From Poa pratensis (taxonomy: Eukaryota > Streptophyta > Magnoliopsida > Poales > Poaceae): a stretch of DNA of 64,000 bases. A program made the position numbers and the translations under genes. The notes beneath the pieces are model-generated. The model was not told where the DNA came from and did not search any database. It saw only the letters and a program-made list of their open reading frames with translations. This document shows positions 45,400-56,610 of the stretch, in pieces. The DNA lies in assembly GCA_947311845.1 (NCBI GenBank), contig CAMZMU010000063.1, positions 54,426,337 through 54,490,336 of the forward strand, in the 5' to 3' direction. Numbering within the stretch: position 1 is the first letter of the stretch; each line of letters opens with the position of its first letter.

Positions 45400-46466
45400 G
45401 GGTGTGTTTGGTTGAGCTGGAGATTCCTGAAAATCAGCTGTGCGAAATCTGCTGTGGAAAATCTGCTGTGAGCTAACAACTGTGGGAAAGCTGAAAGTTG
45501 TTTGGTTGTAACAACTGTCAACTGTGGATTCGACAGAAAATGTTTGTAACGCCCGTGAGGCCTGGGAGATTGTTAATTTATTATGCTAGTTGAATGATTG
45601 TTTTGGAGAGGATTTTTTTCATTTCTAATTATTTTATACAATATTAGGAAGTAAAATATTGCAATTCCAGATTTACATATAGCAAGCATTTTACTTTCCA
45701 CAAGCATTTTCACAAACACCTTGCAAGCAAACTCCAAGCCATGCTCTGTATAGACATAGACCATTCACTGATCAATTGCACAGACCAATTACGTAATAAG
45801 CAATGTTATATTGCACAGATCAACTGCAAAGAATCGATGACCAAAACAAATCAGAAAAATAAGAACTCCCCATACTGTTCGTACATGGGATAGGAGGGAG
45901 GAGGGGGATATGAGAAGAAGGAGCTAGAGAAGGGGAGATTCCTCGAGGCGGCGCAGTCGATTTCTGGCCAGCCAGCGTCGGGCGTCGTTCCTGGAGGCGG
46001 CGGCGCGACAGACAGAGCAATGGAGGCGACGGCGGGCTGGAGCTGGAACTTGGCGTCGGGTCCAAGGTCGAGCTGTTATAGAAGGGCAATAGGAGAGGCG
46101 GTCTGTGGGGGTTCGATTCCCGCCGGCGCACAGCCGGAAGCCACCGGAATAGGCCGGCGACGGGAACCCTAGCCTTGCATGTTCTCTTGCTAGTGAGAGT
46201 CATGGACAGAAGGTGTGGTACGGGAGGAGGCTATGTGGGAGAAAAGAAGAAGGAACCGATCAGTTTTCACTTGCCAGTGGCATGGTGGGTAATTTTCAGG
46301 TTTTTGTCTCAACGCGACGCAGTGAAATCAGGGGTCGGAGCTGATTTCCCTTTGCACTATGAAAATCTGCTGCGTTCCCAGAATCTCTGTCGGGCTCGTG
46401 ACCCTTGGTTCAGCTTTCAACTTTCAGGCAGTGAATCTCGTTGCAAAATCTCAACCAAACACACCC
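45400..46466. mobile_element. Non-autonomous TIR element, GGGTGTGTTTGGTTG ends
   Basis: The first 17 bases, GGGTGTGTTTGGTTGAG, are the perfect reverse complement of the last 17. TAC flanks both sides (45397-45399, 46467-46469), giving a 3-bp target duplication. 1067 bp, no transposase. The minus strand of 45900-46170 is GC-rich and reads like a gene leader (AAGGCTAGGGTTCCCG), so a captured gene piece is possible. Superfamily uncertain: PIF/Harbinger-like or CACTA-like from the 3-bp duplication. Confidence 0.7.
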
Positions 46467-47545
46467 TACATTCCATTGCATGGAACAAGACTGCTTGTTC
46501 GGTGTCATGGGTTCGGGTGTGTTTCGTAGGTTGCATCACCCGGGCATGGGTTTCCCACATGATACATGCTGACTTGGGTCAAGTTGGGCTGAGCTTTTGT
46601 TGTTTGTTTGGTACCTCGTATGTGTTGAGATATGTTGGGCTGAGATGCTGTTTGGTAGGTCGTATCTCTTGGACATGCTGGGATTAGATTCCAGGAAACG
46701 AAATTACAAACAGGTCCAAAATCTTACAGAAAAGACCCTGGACAGGAAGAAAAAAGCAATCAGGTCCACACGTAGCCTAGCACTAGGTCAATCCAGGGAG
46801 GAAGAACTGGTCACCGGCGGCCGGGCGGCGGCGCTGGGCGGTCCGTGCTGGCGCGAGGAAGAACTGGTCGACGACGGCGCGAGGAGGCACTAGGATGCGG
46901 TGGCGGCGGTGCGAAACAGCTCCAGGCGGTGACGATGGGTGGTGGTCCTCCGGGCGGCGGCGCTGGTGGTCCTCCGGGCGGAAGGGCGAAACAGCTCCGG
47001 GCTGGCAGCGTCGATAGACGCTGGGCGGCAGCGGTCGACGGTCTCCGACGTCTCCAGCTCCTCGGCTGCCAGCACCGACGCGCGGTGCGGACGTCTTCAA
47101 CAGGCCTTGGTCGGCTTGGCGCGGTAACCAGGAACGTCAGGAGACGGCGATGGTGCTCGTATCCGGCGCTTGGTGCCGGGATGCAAGGGGGCGACGCTTG
47201 CCGCCTGCCAGGGGCGGCGCTGTGCTCTAGGGCGGGACTGGGCGGCGCTTGGCGACCGCGGGCGAGGGCAAGAGAGAGAGAGAGAGCGATGCGGGGGAAA
47301 ATGAGAGATATTTTCGATCGGGGTGGGCTGCGCACAGCTCGGGTTGGACCCACGCGTGGGATTTTCTGTATGAGCTCGGCCCAACTGAATTGAGAAGCCC
47401 GATCTGAGCTTCTCTCCTCGGCATGGCTGAGGGGAGTTTTCGGTGCGAGGTGGGCATGGCCCAGGCGCACATACGGGCTAACAAACGACCAAAATCTGGG
47501 TGGTGGGAGATCTTTTGAGGCAAGTCGGGCTACCAAACACGCTCT
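46467..47545. mobile_element. Probable second TIR element with GC-rich cargo
   Basis: The right end CTACCAAACACGCTC (47531-47545) is the reverse complement of a GAGCGTGTTTGGTAG start, the same end type as the elements at 45400 and 59851. Candidate left ends are GGGTGTGTTTCGTAG (46514) or ATGCTGTTTGGTAGG (46644); neither gives a clean target duplication. The interior 46800-47400 is GC-rich with GGTCCTCCGGGCGG repeated at 46940 and 46970 and an AG microsatellite at 47270. Long frames there on both strands have no recognisable domain. Confidence 0.4.
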
Positions 47546-47599
47546 ACACTTTTTTGCTTCTTTTCATTTGGAAAACCCAGCCGGCCACTTTATTTATTT

Positions 47600-48528
47600 A
47601 AGCAAAAATTCAAAAGCTTTGCGTTTTATATTGATAAATGAGGAGCAAACATAGCAAGACTTAGCCAAAATAAAAAGGACCATGCAAGTCATAGGAAAAT
47701 AAGACATAATCTCTGCTAGATGTTTAGCACCCGCCAGAAACCAATTTCTACTCTCGTCACCGGGGATGCGCATTGTAAATTTGTTGTTGAACACTCTTTC
47801 ATTTATTTCCTATCATATCTCTCAAGCAATAAGGGTGATGACAGACTTCAAGCCCTTAGAGTGGTCAGATGGCATCCTTGCAAGGGCATGTCAGTACAAT
47901 AACACAATAGGGCGACCAGATCCAATGCTTTGGGCGAGGTTTAGGAAAAATAGCCATGAAGCCACCTTTTGCCAGATCCGCCTAGAGTAGCGACACTCGA
48001 AAAGGATGTGCCTAGTCATCTCAGGCCGGCACTTGCAAAGTGTGCACTGTGGGCTATGCGTCCAACCCCGAATGGCCAGCCGATTGGATGTCTACACCCT
48101 ATTCTAGACATCCAACCAAGCAAAGAACTGGCATTTAAGAGGTGCCTAGACCTTCCAGACCAGCTTTTCGAAGGAGCATGTGGCGGAGCCCAAGAACTGC
48201 GCCCTGTATGTGGGGCCGGCTGAGTAGCATCCCTTCGGAGACAGGGTCCAAGTGATTGTGTCATCAGAGCCAGGAACAAGCATGATCTCCCCTGAAAAAG
48301 AATCCAAAGACTAATGAATTGCACGATGTCGTCAACCGTGATATCTTGGGTGTTAATATCCGCAATCCAGGTAAGGTTGTCCAAAGAGTCTTTGATGCAC
48401 CACCGCTTGCGTTTTGAAGCTTTACAAATCAGCGGCGCCACGGTCTTGGGGACCCCATCCAGCCAGGAGGAGGACCAGAAGGAAGCCTTCATACCATCCA
48501 CGTTTATGACTTTGGCGGTAGCGTTCAA
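47600..48528 (-). pseudogene. L1-type LINE, C-terminal RT zinc-binding region
   Basis: Minus strand reads KASFWSSSWLDGVPKTVAPLI and NLTWIADI (48480-48350), then after frameshifts PSKSWSG, CQFFAWLDV, RGWTHSPQCTLC and MTRHILFEC (48185-48000), the zf-RVT CxxC...HxxxxC motif, then IWQKVASWLFF and NERVFNNKFT and an untranslated tail toward 47600. Dead 3' part of a LINE; LINEs encode an endonuclease-RT used for target-primed copying. Confidence 0.7.
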
Positions 48529-48570
48529 AAGGTTACTGTCTGTCCGACCACTTTATTCTAGACTTTGGTG

Positions 48571-48877
48571 GCAGCGTTGAAAAGGTTACTATCTGTCACG
48601 CTTGTTCCTGGCTCTGATGACACAATCACTTGGACTCTGTCTCCGAAGGAATGCTACGGCTCCGCATACAAGACATAGTTCTTGGGGTCCGCCCATGCTC
48701 CTTCGAAAAGCAAGTATGGAAGGTCTGGGCGCCTCCGAAATTTAATTCATCAAAGCGAACAACAATCTCCAGTTTCCAATATCTTCATCAACAGATATTT
48801 TGCAAGTATAGGCTATGTACACCTAACACAGGATAAGCCTATGGCGGGAGCGGGGCTGCATGCACTGCCACGGTGGA
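48571..48877 (+). pseudogene. LINE fragment, plus strand, left of the MULE insertion
   Basis: Contains DDTITWTLSPKECYGSAYKT and a decayed linker. 48600-48710 is an inverted copy of 48164-48283. It ends ALPRW at the MULE target site; the coding sequence resumes at 53206. Confidence 0.6.
48869..48877. repeat. 9-bp target duplication of the MULE, left copy
   Basis: CACGGTGGA, repeated exactly at 53197-53205. Nine bases is the standard length for Mutator-like elements. Confidence 0.85.
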
Positions 48878-49053
48878 GGGCTTATTAATTCTCTGCCCTG
48901 GTTTGCTTAGTTTTCCTCGTTTGTGTCCTACTCGCTTAACTTTCCTCGTTTGTGCCCTATCTGGCTCTTTCGAGGCCCGCGAACTGCCAAACACGCCGTT
49001 TCCGTCTGGTCAATCCCCTTTGACCCTGAACGAAGGTATGACATGTGGGTCCA
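48878..49053 (+). repeat. Left TIR of the MULE
   Basis: Contains two copies of CGCTTAACTTTCCTCG-type sequence, also duplicated in the right TIR, and CCGTTTCCGTCTGGTCAA shared exactly with the right end. Confidence 0.85.
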
Positions 49054-49492
49054 GCGAAGTGCATGCACACGTGAGCACTCATACTGCTCGTCGTCCCCAC
49101 TTAAAGCTTACAAAGTGGGGCCAGCGGAGGAGGAGTGCTTGCATGCAGCCGTACGAGCGCGTCCATGCCTGCTCGCCGTCCCCGAATTTGCGCCGCGCCT
49201 TCAATGGCGTGCCCCCCTGGCCGGCAAAAATCTGCCTCACCGCCTACACTGCCGGCCCGGCCGCGCTCTGCTCCGCCGTCTTCGCGTCTCTCTTGCCTAG
49301 TCTGTCCCGCCGCAAACTGAGCAGTCTGACGAGTCGAATCAATGCCCGGTCGCCATTACTGCCGGTCCAGACACGACGCCGTCCAGACTGCAGATGGCAA
49401 TAAAAGGAGCCATTTCCTCTCTCATTGCGCCCACGCCGCCAGTGATCCCCTCTTCCTCTCCTTGCCACCCTCGCCCAGTCCCTCATCTTTCC

Positions 49493-50026
49493 ATGGCTCG
49501 TGGTGGTGGCCGCTCCACTCCCAGCTCGAACTGCCACCGCCACGTCCGCTTTCTTGAGTTGACCGAGGGCAGCGGCAGGGGCCGTGGGCGTGGGCGCACT
49601 CCTCCAAGGTCGAGTAGGATTCCTTCATGCTGGGAGAGCACGTCTCCTCCGAGCTCGAGCAGGCGCAGGGGCAGGGGCAAGGGTAGGGCCATTGCTCCCG
49701 ATCCCATTCCCTTCATCGATCTGTCCGAAGAGGAGGTGGAGGAGGAGGAGGTCGTGGACCCGGGTATGGCCTGGGTCAGGGCCGACTATCAAGCCACGGA
49801 GCAGGCTAGGCATTCCGCTGAGCAGCAATAGCTCATGGATACTCTGGTCGCTTCTGTGGTCGAATCAGAAGCCGCGGAGAAGGCGAGAGCTTAGAAGTAT
49901 GTGGACGACCTGCAGAAGGCTCTGAACAACTCGGAGAGCAAGGGCAACGCCCCAATGGAGGTCGACGACAAGGGCAAGGGCAAGGCCAAGCCGGTGGAGG
50001 TTTGCGACGACGAGGACGAGTGGTAG
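49493..50026 (+). pseudogene. MULE ORF A: Gly/Arg-rich then acidic protein, two in-frame stops
   Basis: ATG at 49493 in CTTTCCATGGCTCG, with a TATA-like AATAAAAGG about 95 bases upstream. The frame reads MARGGGRSTPSS, GRGRGRGRTPPR and SRRRGRGKGRA, then an acidic block FIDLSEEEVEEEEVVDP, then a helix-like, Glu/Ala-rich part (DYQATEQARHSAEQQ), TAG at 49829-49831, LMDTLVASVVESEAAEKARA, TAG at 49892-49894, and ends KPVEVCDDEDEW with TAG at 50024. Both premature stops could be CAG to TAG. I do not recognise the protein. Basic head and acidic tail suggest a nucleic-acid or chromatin contact, which is inference only. Confidence 0.5.
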
Positions 50027-51790
50027 TCCATTTTAGTTTATCAAGGAATTTTAGTTATTAGTTGTTTTAAGGGCAAGGCCAAGGGTACCAAGGAATTTTA
50101 GTTGTTGATCTATTTTATAATTTTGTACTAGGCACCAATGAATATTATGTTGCCTCGTTATTAGTTGTTTTAATTTTGAATTATGTCAAACTCTCGCAAA
50201 TTTCGTTTTTTTCTGTGCCCAAAATTCACAACTTAGTCTACCACGAATCTACGCAATTGCAAAGAAAAAATTCGGAAAGATTCACCCCTTAGCTATGAAA
50301 TTTGGCCTTGTTTTGAAAACAACAGCATAAAGCGTGAAAAACAAAAAACAAAGAAAGATTCCAACTCGGCACAAAAATGTGCATGAACAAAGCGATAATC
50401 GTCCCTTTTAGTGTACCACAACCATGGCTAGCCTTTTGCTATGATGACCAAACTCGTTGGTTTTATGGGTTTTGACATTACAAACAAGATTGCCGAAGCA
50501 AAGAATCCAAGAAAATTGACCCTTTTTTTTCTAAATTTTGATTAGTGGCAAATTTCTTATTTTTTGTGAAGTAGGTATGACAAAAAAAGGGTGAAAAATG
50601 AAAGTAAATTATTTGTACGGAGAGCATGACATATGGGAGGCATAATACCGGAATATTTTGAATTTTTAGCTATATTTCATGCATTAAACGAGTTTAATAG
50701 GATTTAACGCTATTTAACGAGATTTGAACTACAAGTGTGTTATAGTTTGTCCCCAAAATTATAGAAAAATCATATAAACGTAGTATATAATGGTTTTATG
50801 CAAAACCGCCCAAAACATCAGAAAATTCACACCTTGGTTATGAATGATCACCCCGACAATTTTGACCTTTTTTTGAGAAAACTCTCATAAATCAAGAAAA
50901 GTTAAAAAATATGAAATCCAACGGTAATCGTCCCTTTTAGTGTACTAGTGTCCAGGAAAAATCATAAACTTGCAATTCAAGTTTTTGAAAAAACGAGTCT
51001 TCTCAAAATGGGCTATCTTTTATGAACATTCATGGGATTCAAGCTAGATGACCAAGCTCATGGTCATATCCATAGCTAGCCTTAAGCTATGATGACCAAA
51101 CTCGGCACAAACATGGGTTTTGAAATTACAAACAATATTGCCGAAGCAAAGATTCCAAAAAAATTGTCCCTTTTTTCTAACTTCTATTTAGTGCCAAACT
51201 CCTTATTTTTTGAAGTAGCAATGACAAATAAGAGTGCAAAATGAACGCCCATAATATTCACGCAGGGAATGACATATGGGAGGCACAATGCCGGCATATT
51301 TTGAATTTTCGACCTTTTTAGCTATATTTCATGCATTAAACAAGTTTAATATGATTTAACGCAGAAAAATCATATAAATTGAGGGAACATTCAAAAAATA
51401 GGAAATCCGGCGACAAGATTCTTTATCAGAGTACTAGTTTCGAATAAAAATAATAAACATCCAATACAACAAGTTTTGACTAGAGCGACGCACAGAGCGC
51501 GCGCGTGTGCGCCAGTTCGCGCCCAGAGCACACCATGGCATGCCCAGAGCGCGTCCAGAAGTAACAGACTTGTATGCATGTTGGCACGTAAACATAAAGG
51601 GTGATCGCGTCAGTTCATGCAAAACATGGTTGCAACACGTCTAGACATGTCTAGATGGATCATAACGTGCCCAATTGCGGTCAATTTGACCAACACTTCC
51701 ATGCACGGCAACTGTTCGACAGATGTATAACACGTTTCTAGATACTCTAGATGACGTGGTGAACAATTACTGTCCTGACATTTCAACTGA
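50027..51790. repeat. Duplicated AT-rich middle of the MULE
   Basis: About 300 bp at 50425-50720 recurs at 51080-51362, in the same orientation (shared GCTATGATGACCAAACTCG, TGACATATGGGAGGCA and TTTCATGCATTAAAC). Shorter shared pieces (ATCGTCCCTTTTAGTGTAC) lie at 50398 and 50928. No coding sequence. Confidence 0.65.
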
Positions 51791-52051
51791 ACGCCATCGA
51801 GTGCGAATATAGCCGTACGTAATGTGCAGTCTTGTCATACTGGTTTTGGCAAAACACGAAGCGACCGTCTGTTCATTTTCGCATGCGATTATCGATGGAC
51901 GCGCCGTCGCACTTAATTCCTCTCTATCCTTCTCAAAGATAAAAACCCCAATGCGTATGCGGTTCCATAGCAGTTCTTCTCTCTTCTCTCCCAAAAAGCC
52001 CCATTCCTCTTCGACTTCTTCTCTCCCAAAAAACCCCGATCAACCGCCGCC

Positions 52052-52312
52052 ATGTCGAAAGACGGGTGGTCGACCAGCGACCTCATCCCTAGCGATGAGG
52101 ACAGCGATGGAAACCCCAATGAGTGGTGGGAGGAGGGACACGACGCGTGGCAGGAGGCCCTGGACAGCGACGACGACGGCGAGGGCGACGACGACGGCCA
52201 AGGCGAGAGCCATGGCGGCGATGACGACGACGACTCTGGCAATGAGGAGGAGGAGGAGGACGAGGTGCCGCCGATCGACTCCTCTGATGACGAGGATGAC
52301 TCCGACGATTAG
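52052..52312 (+). CDS. MULE ORF B: small, highly acidic Asp/Ser/Glu-rich protein
   Basis: ATG at 52052 in a good plant start context (GCCGCCATGTC). The 86 codons begin MSKDGWSTSDLIPSDEDSDG, hold NEWWEEGHDAW, then long Asp/Glu/Gly runs ending SSDDEDDSDD at a TAG (52310-52312). Directly beyond the stop the frame continues DDSDDDASRAKRRRK, so the TAG is probably a changed GAG and a basic, nuclear-localisation-like end has been cut off. Function unknown. It shares the acidic style, not the sequence, of ORF A. Confidence 0.5.
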   Translation: MSKDGWSTSDLIPSDEDSDGNPNEWWEEGHDAWQEALDSDDDGEGDDDGQGESHGGDDDDDSGNEEEEEDEVPPIDSSDDEDDSDD

Positions 52313-53020
52313 GATGACTCCGACGACGACGCATCGCGAGCGAAGAGGCGGAGGAAGTAGGAGTCCACCGCCGGCGAAGAGTCGGAGGAAGTAGGAGCCC
52401 ACCGCCGGCGAAGAAGTAGCAGTAGCAGTAGTACTAGTACTAGTAGTCCTATTTAGCATTAGTAGTGTAATTAGTTATGGATCTTTTGTAGTAATGAAAA
52501 TCTTTTGTACTAGTAATGATCGAATGTGAAAATCAGTTATAAATTTCAGTTTCCTAATTCGTTGATTAGCACTAAGTTTACATTCACTTTCCGCTTGCTA
52601 ATCAGTTTATAAATTTAATTTAAGTCTTATAATCCTCCAAATTAGATGTGCAAATTTAATTTCAGTGCAAATTTAATTTCAGTGTTAATGACGTACTAAT
52701 CAACAAATTCTCACTAAACAATGAATAAATAAATGTTGAGCATGATTCAGACAAAAAAATTATTCATCGGAATATTTGTAATTAAGTTAAAAATTAAATG
52801 TTTAATCTTGGGGCCATTCTGAAGTCAAGTAGGCTTTTCTGAGATGTCTATTTGACTTTAGAAAAACCCAAAATTAAACATTCGTTTTGTTTGATGCGGC
52901 GCAGTCCTGCTTATAAGCCATTGTTTCACCCTCCAAACTAGCGAGGTGGGACTAAACATTCCACCTGGCCGTCAGACTCGATTCCTGACAATCCGTCCCC
53001 ACCTTCGCCATCCCCACCTT

Positions 53021-53196
53021 CCTGTCCCACTTGTCATACCTTCATTTAGGGTCAAAGAAGGTTGACCAGACGGAAACGGCGCGTTTGGCCGTCCGCGAGG
53101 CTCGAAATAGCCAGGTAGGACACATACGAGGAAAGTTAAGCGAGTAGGACACAGACGAGGAAAGTTAAGCGAACCAGGGCAAAAAATAATAAACCC
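53021..53196 (-). repeat. Right TIR of the MULE
   Basis: Inverted copy of the left TIR, ending AATAATAAACCC directly before the second CACGGTGGA. Confidence 0.85.
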
Positions 53197-53205
53197 CACG
53201 GTGGA

Positions 53206-53340
53206 GGCCACCAACTACCGATGTGGCCAAGTTCAGCGTGGACGGAGAGGTGGCCAAGCCACCAAACCGGGGAGTTGTAGGAGCGATGTGCCAAGACAAC
53301 CTGAACTTGGGTTCTTTGTGAATAATAATTGTGTTTAGAA
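53206..53340 (+). pseudogene. LINE RNase H-like fragment right of the MULE
   Basis: Reads RPPTTDVAKFSVDGEVA and GVVGAMCQDN, the start of an RVT_3 type RNase H domain, in frame with ALPRW on the other side of the MULE if one target-site copy is removed. A related fragment begins at 58278. Confidence 0.6.
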
Positions 53341-54574
53341 TTTCAGCCATTACTGAAACAGACTGAACCTGTAATTACATGCACTACTCAAGGTGTACCT
53401 TAGGATTGGACAATGGCTGCGTGCAGGGTTATTCTGTCCATCTTTTCCAGAGTAGGAAAATTTCCCACCACTCTTATTATGGAGTGTATTCACAATTAAA
53501 TCCAGTTTGAGCACGACTGCTATGTAGAGTGGTGATGCGTTCTCTGTTGGATAGCGGGCTAATTAAGAGTCCTTCTCCATGAGCAGTTTGACTATGTAAT
53601 TTTTACAAATGTGTACGGCCTCGTGAAATATTGTCTCCTTACAATTATTCTCAGTTTCCAACCTCATGGTTGGTCCATAGACCGAGCAAACAGGACGACC
53701 GCCGCGGCCCCGAGAGGAGGATGGACTCAAATACTAAAATATGTTTGTAACTCTTCTATTATTATCTCTTTGACATGCATAAGATACTATTGATCACTTA
53801 TAAACGATAGAAAGTCGACCTCATTTACATGAACGATTGCACACGACGAAATAATATGATGTACCACATAAGAATAAACCAATTAGATTGGCGGTGATAA
53901 GTTTAATTGGGTTGTTACTCTCTCATATGGATGACTTACCAATGATATATTAAAAAATCTAGACATATTTTAAGTTTTAAATTTCATTATAACGTATTAC
54001 TTAAGAAACAAACGTGCGAAGTTGTGATGCATTGCGTGAGCATATATATAATTGTTGAGTTTGTCCGTACAAAGGTAGTAGAACCCATAATATTTTATAT
54101 TTGTTGGTGATTACTATGACAATGCTATTTCAATAACAAGTATAAATCATAAACATATTATTAATTTATTACAAAAACCACGCTAACTTGTAAGACACAT
54201 TCGACCAACGAAAAATGATTGTGCCGGTTCAATTTATACTCCAGAACTTTTATATATTTTCTTACATAACCATGAGCTACACACCTCTATTAAGATATTT
54301 ACTAGGTTGTATGCGTTGTAGTATGTACTGAAATATTTAATAATACTAAAATAGAGAAGAACATCCACACCATAACATATATATACACTATATAATTCAT
54401 CAAATAAAAAAATCAATTATTTGTGTGGTTTTCCTTTTTTCACATCAATGTGGTTTGGTATCTTGTTAACGACAATATCTCACAAATGAAAAAATTGTGT
54501 AACACGAATATATTTTCAATGATATATATTGCAACTATATAAAGAAAAATAACTAAGAAAAAATACTGTATGCT
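53341..54574. other. AT-rich intergenic stretch
   Basis: No gene, domain or clear repeat found. 53690-53800 resembles the degenerate end of a LINE copy. 53800-54570 is strongly AT-rich. Confidence 0.4.
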
Positions 54575-54715
54575 TTTTTTGAAAGGAATGCGGTAGGGAA
54601 GCCCGTACAACGGATTTTTTTGGAAAATATAAGGACCCAAATCTGCGTCCGTAAGGACTTGAACCTAGGTGGTGTGGTTTGTACATCTACTTCCCTAACC
54701 AAGTGAGTTGAACTT
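54575..54715 (-). mobile_element. tRNA-derived SINE, Au-like
   Basis: On the minus strand the pol III box A region CACTTGGTTAGGGAAG (54705-54690) is followed by GTAGATGTACAAACC and box B AGGTTCAAGTCC (54666-54655), then GGACGCAGATTTGGGTCCTTAT, and the sequence ends in T/A runs near 54580. This order and these motifs match the Au SINE of grasses. Target duplication not clear. Confidence 0.65.
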
Positions 54716-55325
54716 ACTTCTTAAAATATTGTATGGTTAACCATGGTAACTAATTATTATATAACAGATATTTGTTATAATTAAAATATGATTAAAAATC
54801 CAAGAATGTATAAAAGTTCAGTATAATTATATTTACTTCAACTCTCGCAGGTCCAATAATTAATTAGAATGGCAATATCTCTCATTGCTTTTAACCATCC
54901 CAATAAGACATGCCACCATATGGGATTTTCCCACCCATGCAACACAGTTAAGAGGTGTGTCACCATGCTTCTTTATTTGATAAATCATGTCTTTGGATTT
55001 CTCGTGGATTATACGAGCTCTCTCAGGAAACTCTCTCCGTCGTCGTAGGTGCGAACTACATGAAGTGTAGTGCTACCGGAGGAGGCAAAAGCTAACAGGT
55101 AGGGGTCCATGACCATATGATGTGGCCCGACATGGAAGCAGTCTCCTTGCTTGTCCCACCATCAGCGACATGACTATGCACAAACAGGAAAATATTGCTT
55201 GGTGCCTTCTTGTTATGACTAAGGTGTGATTGATATGAGCACAGATAAGTTACCTACAATTTTTTACTTAAAATATTAATCCTCCATTTGGTTTTGCAGA
55301 GAACTGGTAAGAGGTGAATATAGTA
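54716..55325. other. Intergenic stretch before the CYP704 fragment
   Basis: No gene or named repeat seen; AT-rich to about 55010, then mixed. Confidence 0.4.
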
Positions 55326-56024
55326 CTAGAAAACATGGAGATTAACTGGGATACAATCTGTAAAGGGCTTAATATTTATTCGGATGCTGCTTGGAAACAA
55401 GACCAACAAAAGATGGTTGGCCCGGACAGCCCTCCAAGGTTGGCTGGACCCGGACAGCCCTCCAAGGTTGGCCCCGAACCCGATCTTGAAGATCGAGTCC
55501 AGCGTCGACCGCATGAACAGATCTTGCATATCCACCGCCTTCTCCCCCTCGGCGGCGGACAAGATGCCCGCGAATTCGGCGGCCGTGTCGCGGAACACGC
55601 CGGTGCTGTACTCGCGGAGCACCCGGGTGGTGAACTCGAAGCTCGCGACCTTACGCTGGTGTCCCCACTTGGCGCCGTCCACGTTGAAGATCCCGTCGCC
55701 AAGGAGGTCCTCCATCACGTCGTGGATCATCGTCCCCTTGCCGTAGTTGGCGAAATTGGTGCGGAGGATGTACTCGACGTTGGCCGGGTCGACGGTGTAG
55801 ACGTAGTTGCAGGTCGGGGTGAGCATGCGGAAGGTGCGGTACCTGTGGGAGAGCTCCGTCTGGTACTCGGCCAGACGGCCGAAGTTGAGGAGCTGGTGGA
55901 TTATGGTGCCAGCTAAGGGCGGGTAGTTCCGTCTCTTGCCGGTCAGGGCGTGGCGGGCGAGGTAGAGAGCTAGGAGGAGGAGCGACAGAGCGAGAAGCGT
56001 CGGCTGGCTCAGCGATGACTCCAT
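55326..56024 (-). pseudogene. CYP704-like cytochrome P450, 5' fragment
   Basis: Starts at ATG 56024 (MESSLSQPTLLALSLLLLALYLARHAL: N-terminal ER anchor, residues about 9-26), then RNYPPLAGTIIHQLLNFGRL, LSHRYRTFRMLTPTCNYVYTVDPANVEYILRTNF-type sequence, GDGIFNVDGAKWGHQRKVASFEF and STLDSIFKIGFG. Sequence similarity to the family stops after NLGGLSGSS at about 55440; a 27-bp tandem duplication (CCCGGACAGCCCTCCAAGGT twice, 55421-55470) lies at the break, and the frame runs on into unrelated sequence. About 200 of 500 residues remain; I helix and haem loop are absent. Not one indel within the conserved 600 bp, unlike the other copy. Confidence 0.8.
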
Positions 56025-56418
56025 GGCCGGCCGTGGAGGCGTGAACAGAAGCGGTGTCTCGTAGCGAGGAGGCCGGGTGTGTTGCCTCGCGTGCTTGCCT
56101 GTGGAATTGTGGATCGAGTGAAGACTAGGATGTGATAGTGGAGCAGTTGGTTTGAGGGAGTATTCCTGAATTTTACGAGAACTTGAATGTAGGACTGCAC
56201 AGCACTGCTGCAATTCCAAAATCAACTACGATCTCAGACAATGATTGATTATCTATCATGTGCTATAACCTGAAGTGTCTCTTGTGTTATGCATGTTGTA
56301 GTTTTATTTCAGTACAATACCCTGTCTTGATGCCAGAAAATTTCGCACATGATATTACCAGCCCAAAGGACGGATGAATCCGATGAGCTAAGCTGCTGAC
56401 ACAACACCATAAATGGTA

Positions 56419-56499
56419 CTACCTCGGATCCATAATAAGTGTCGCCGTTTGAACTACGCACAGTTCAAATCTACGACACTTATTTTGGATCAAAGGGAA
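56419..56499. mobile_element. Stowaway-like MITE
   Basis: 81 bp between TA dinucleotides (56417-56418, 56500-56501). Ends CTACCTCGGATCCATAATAA and TTATTTTGGATCAAAGGGAA are imperfect inverted repeats with the AATAAGTGTCG core typical of grass Stowaway (Mariner) MITEs. Confidence 0.7.
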
Positions 56500-56544
56500 T
56501 ATCAAAATTTATCTCGTAGATGCTAGCTTCTACTTTTGATACTC

Positions 56545-56610
56545 TGCAATAAAAAGCCGTGTGCATCAATTGATGCAGAGGCTGGGGCTACGATATCATT
56601 ATACCTGTAT
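56545..56610 (+). repeat. Possible LINE 3' end
   Basis: AATAAAAAGCCGTGTGCATCAATTGATGCAGAGGCTGGGG has the TGCATC...GATGCA hairpin seen at the 3' ends of many grass LINEs. Assigned from memory of that motif only. Confidence 0.35.

Larger units (their letters stand above)
48878..53196. mobile_element. Non-autonomous Mutator-like element (MULE) with long TIRs and two ORFs
   Basis: Terminal inverted repeats of about 175 bp (48878-49053 and 53021-53196), starting GGGCTTATTAA and GGGTTTATTAT, roughly 85-88 percent identical. Exact 9-bp duplication CACGGTGGA on both sides. 4319 bp; no mudrA-type transposase. Two plus-strand ORFs of unknown function (49493-50026 and 52052-52312) and a duplicated AT-rich middle. 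The insertion site is inside LINE coding sequence. Confidence 0.88.

Noticed and set aside
46811..47536. 241-codon minus-strand ORF and 182-codon plus ORF in the GC-rich region
   Set aside because: Pro/Arg/Ala-rich on both strands, repeats inside, no domain; best seen as cargo or filler of a TIR element.
52040..52459. ORFs on the minus strand opposite ORF B of the MULE
   Set aside because: Mirror frames of an acidic GAC/GAG-rich gene; hydrophobic or Ser-rich runs follow from that composition.
54655..54705. Possible tRNA gene from box A and box B motifs
   Set aside because: No cloverleaf with acceptor stem can be drawn and the surrounding sequence matches the Au-type SINE body.
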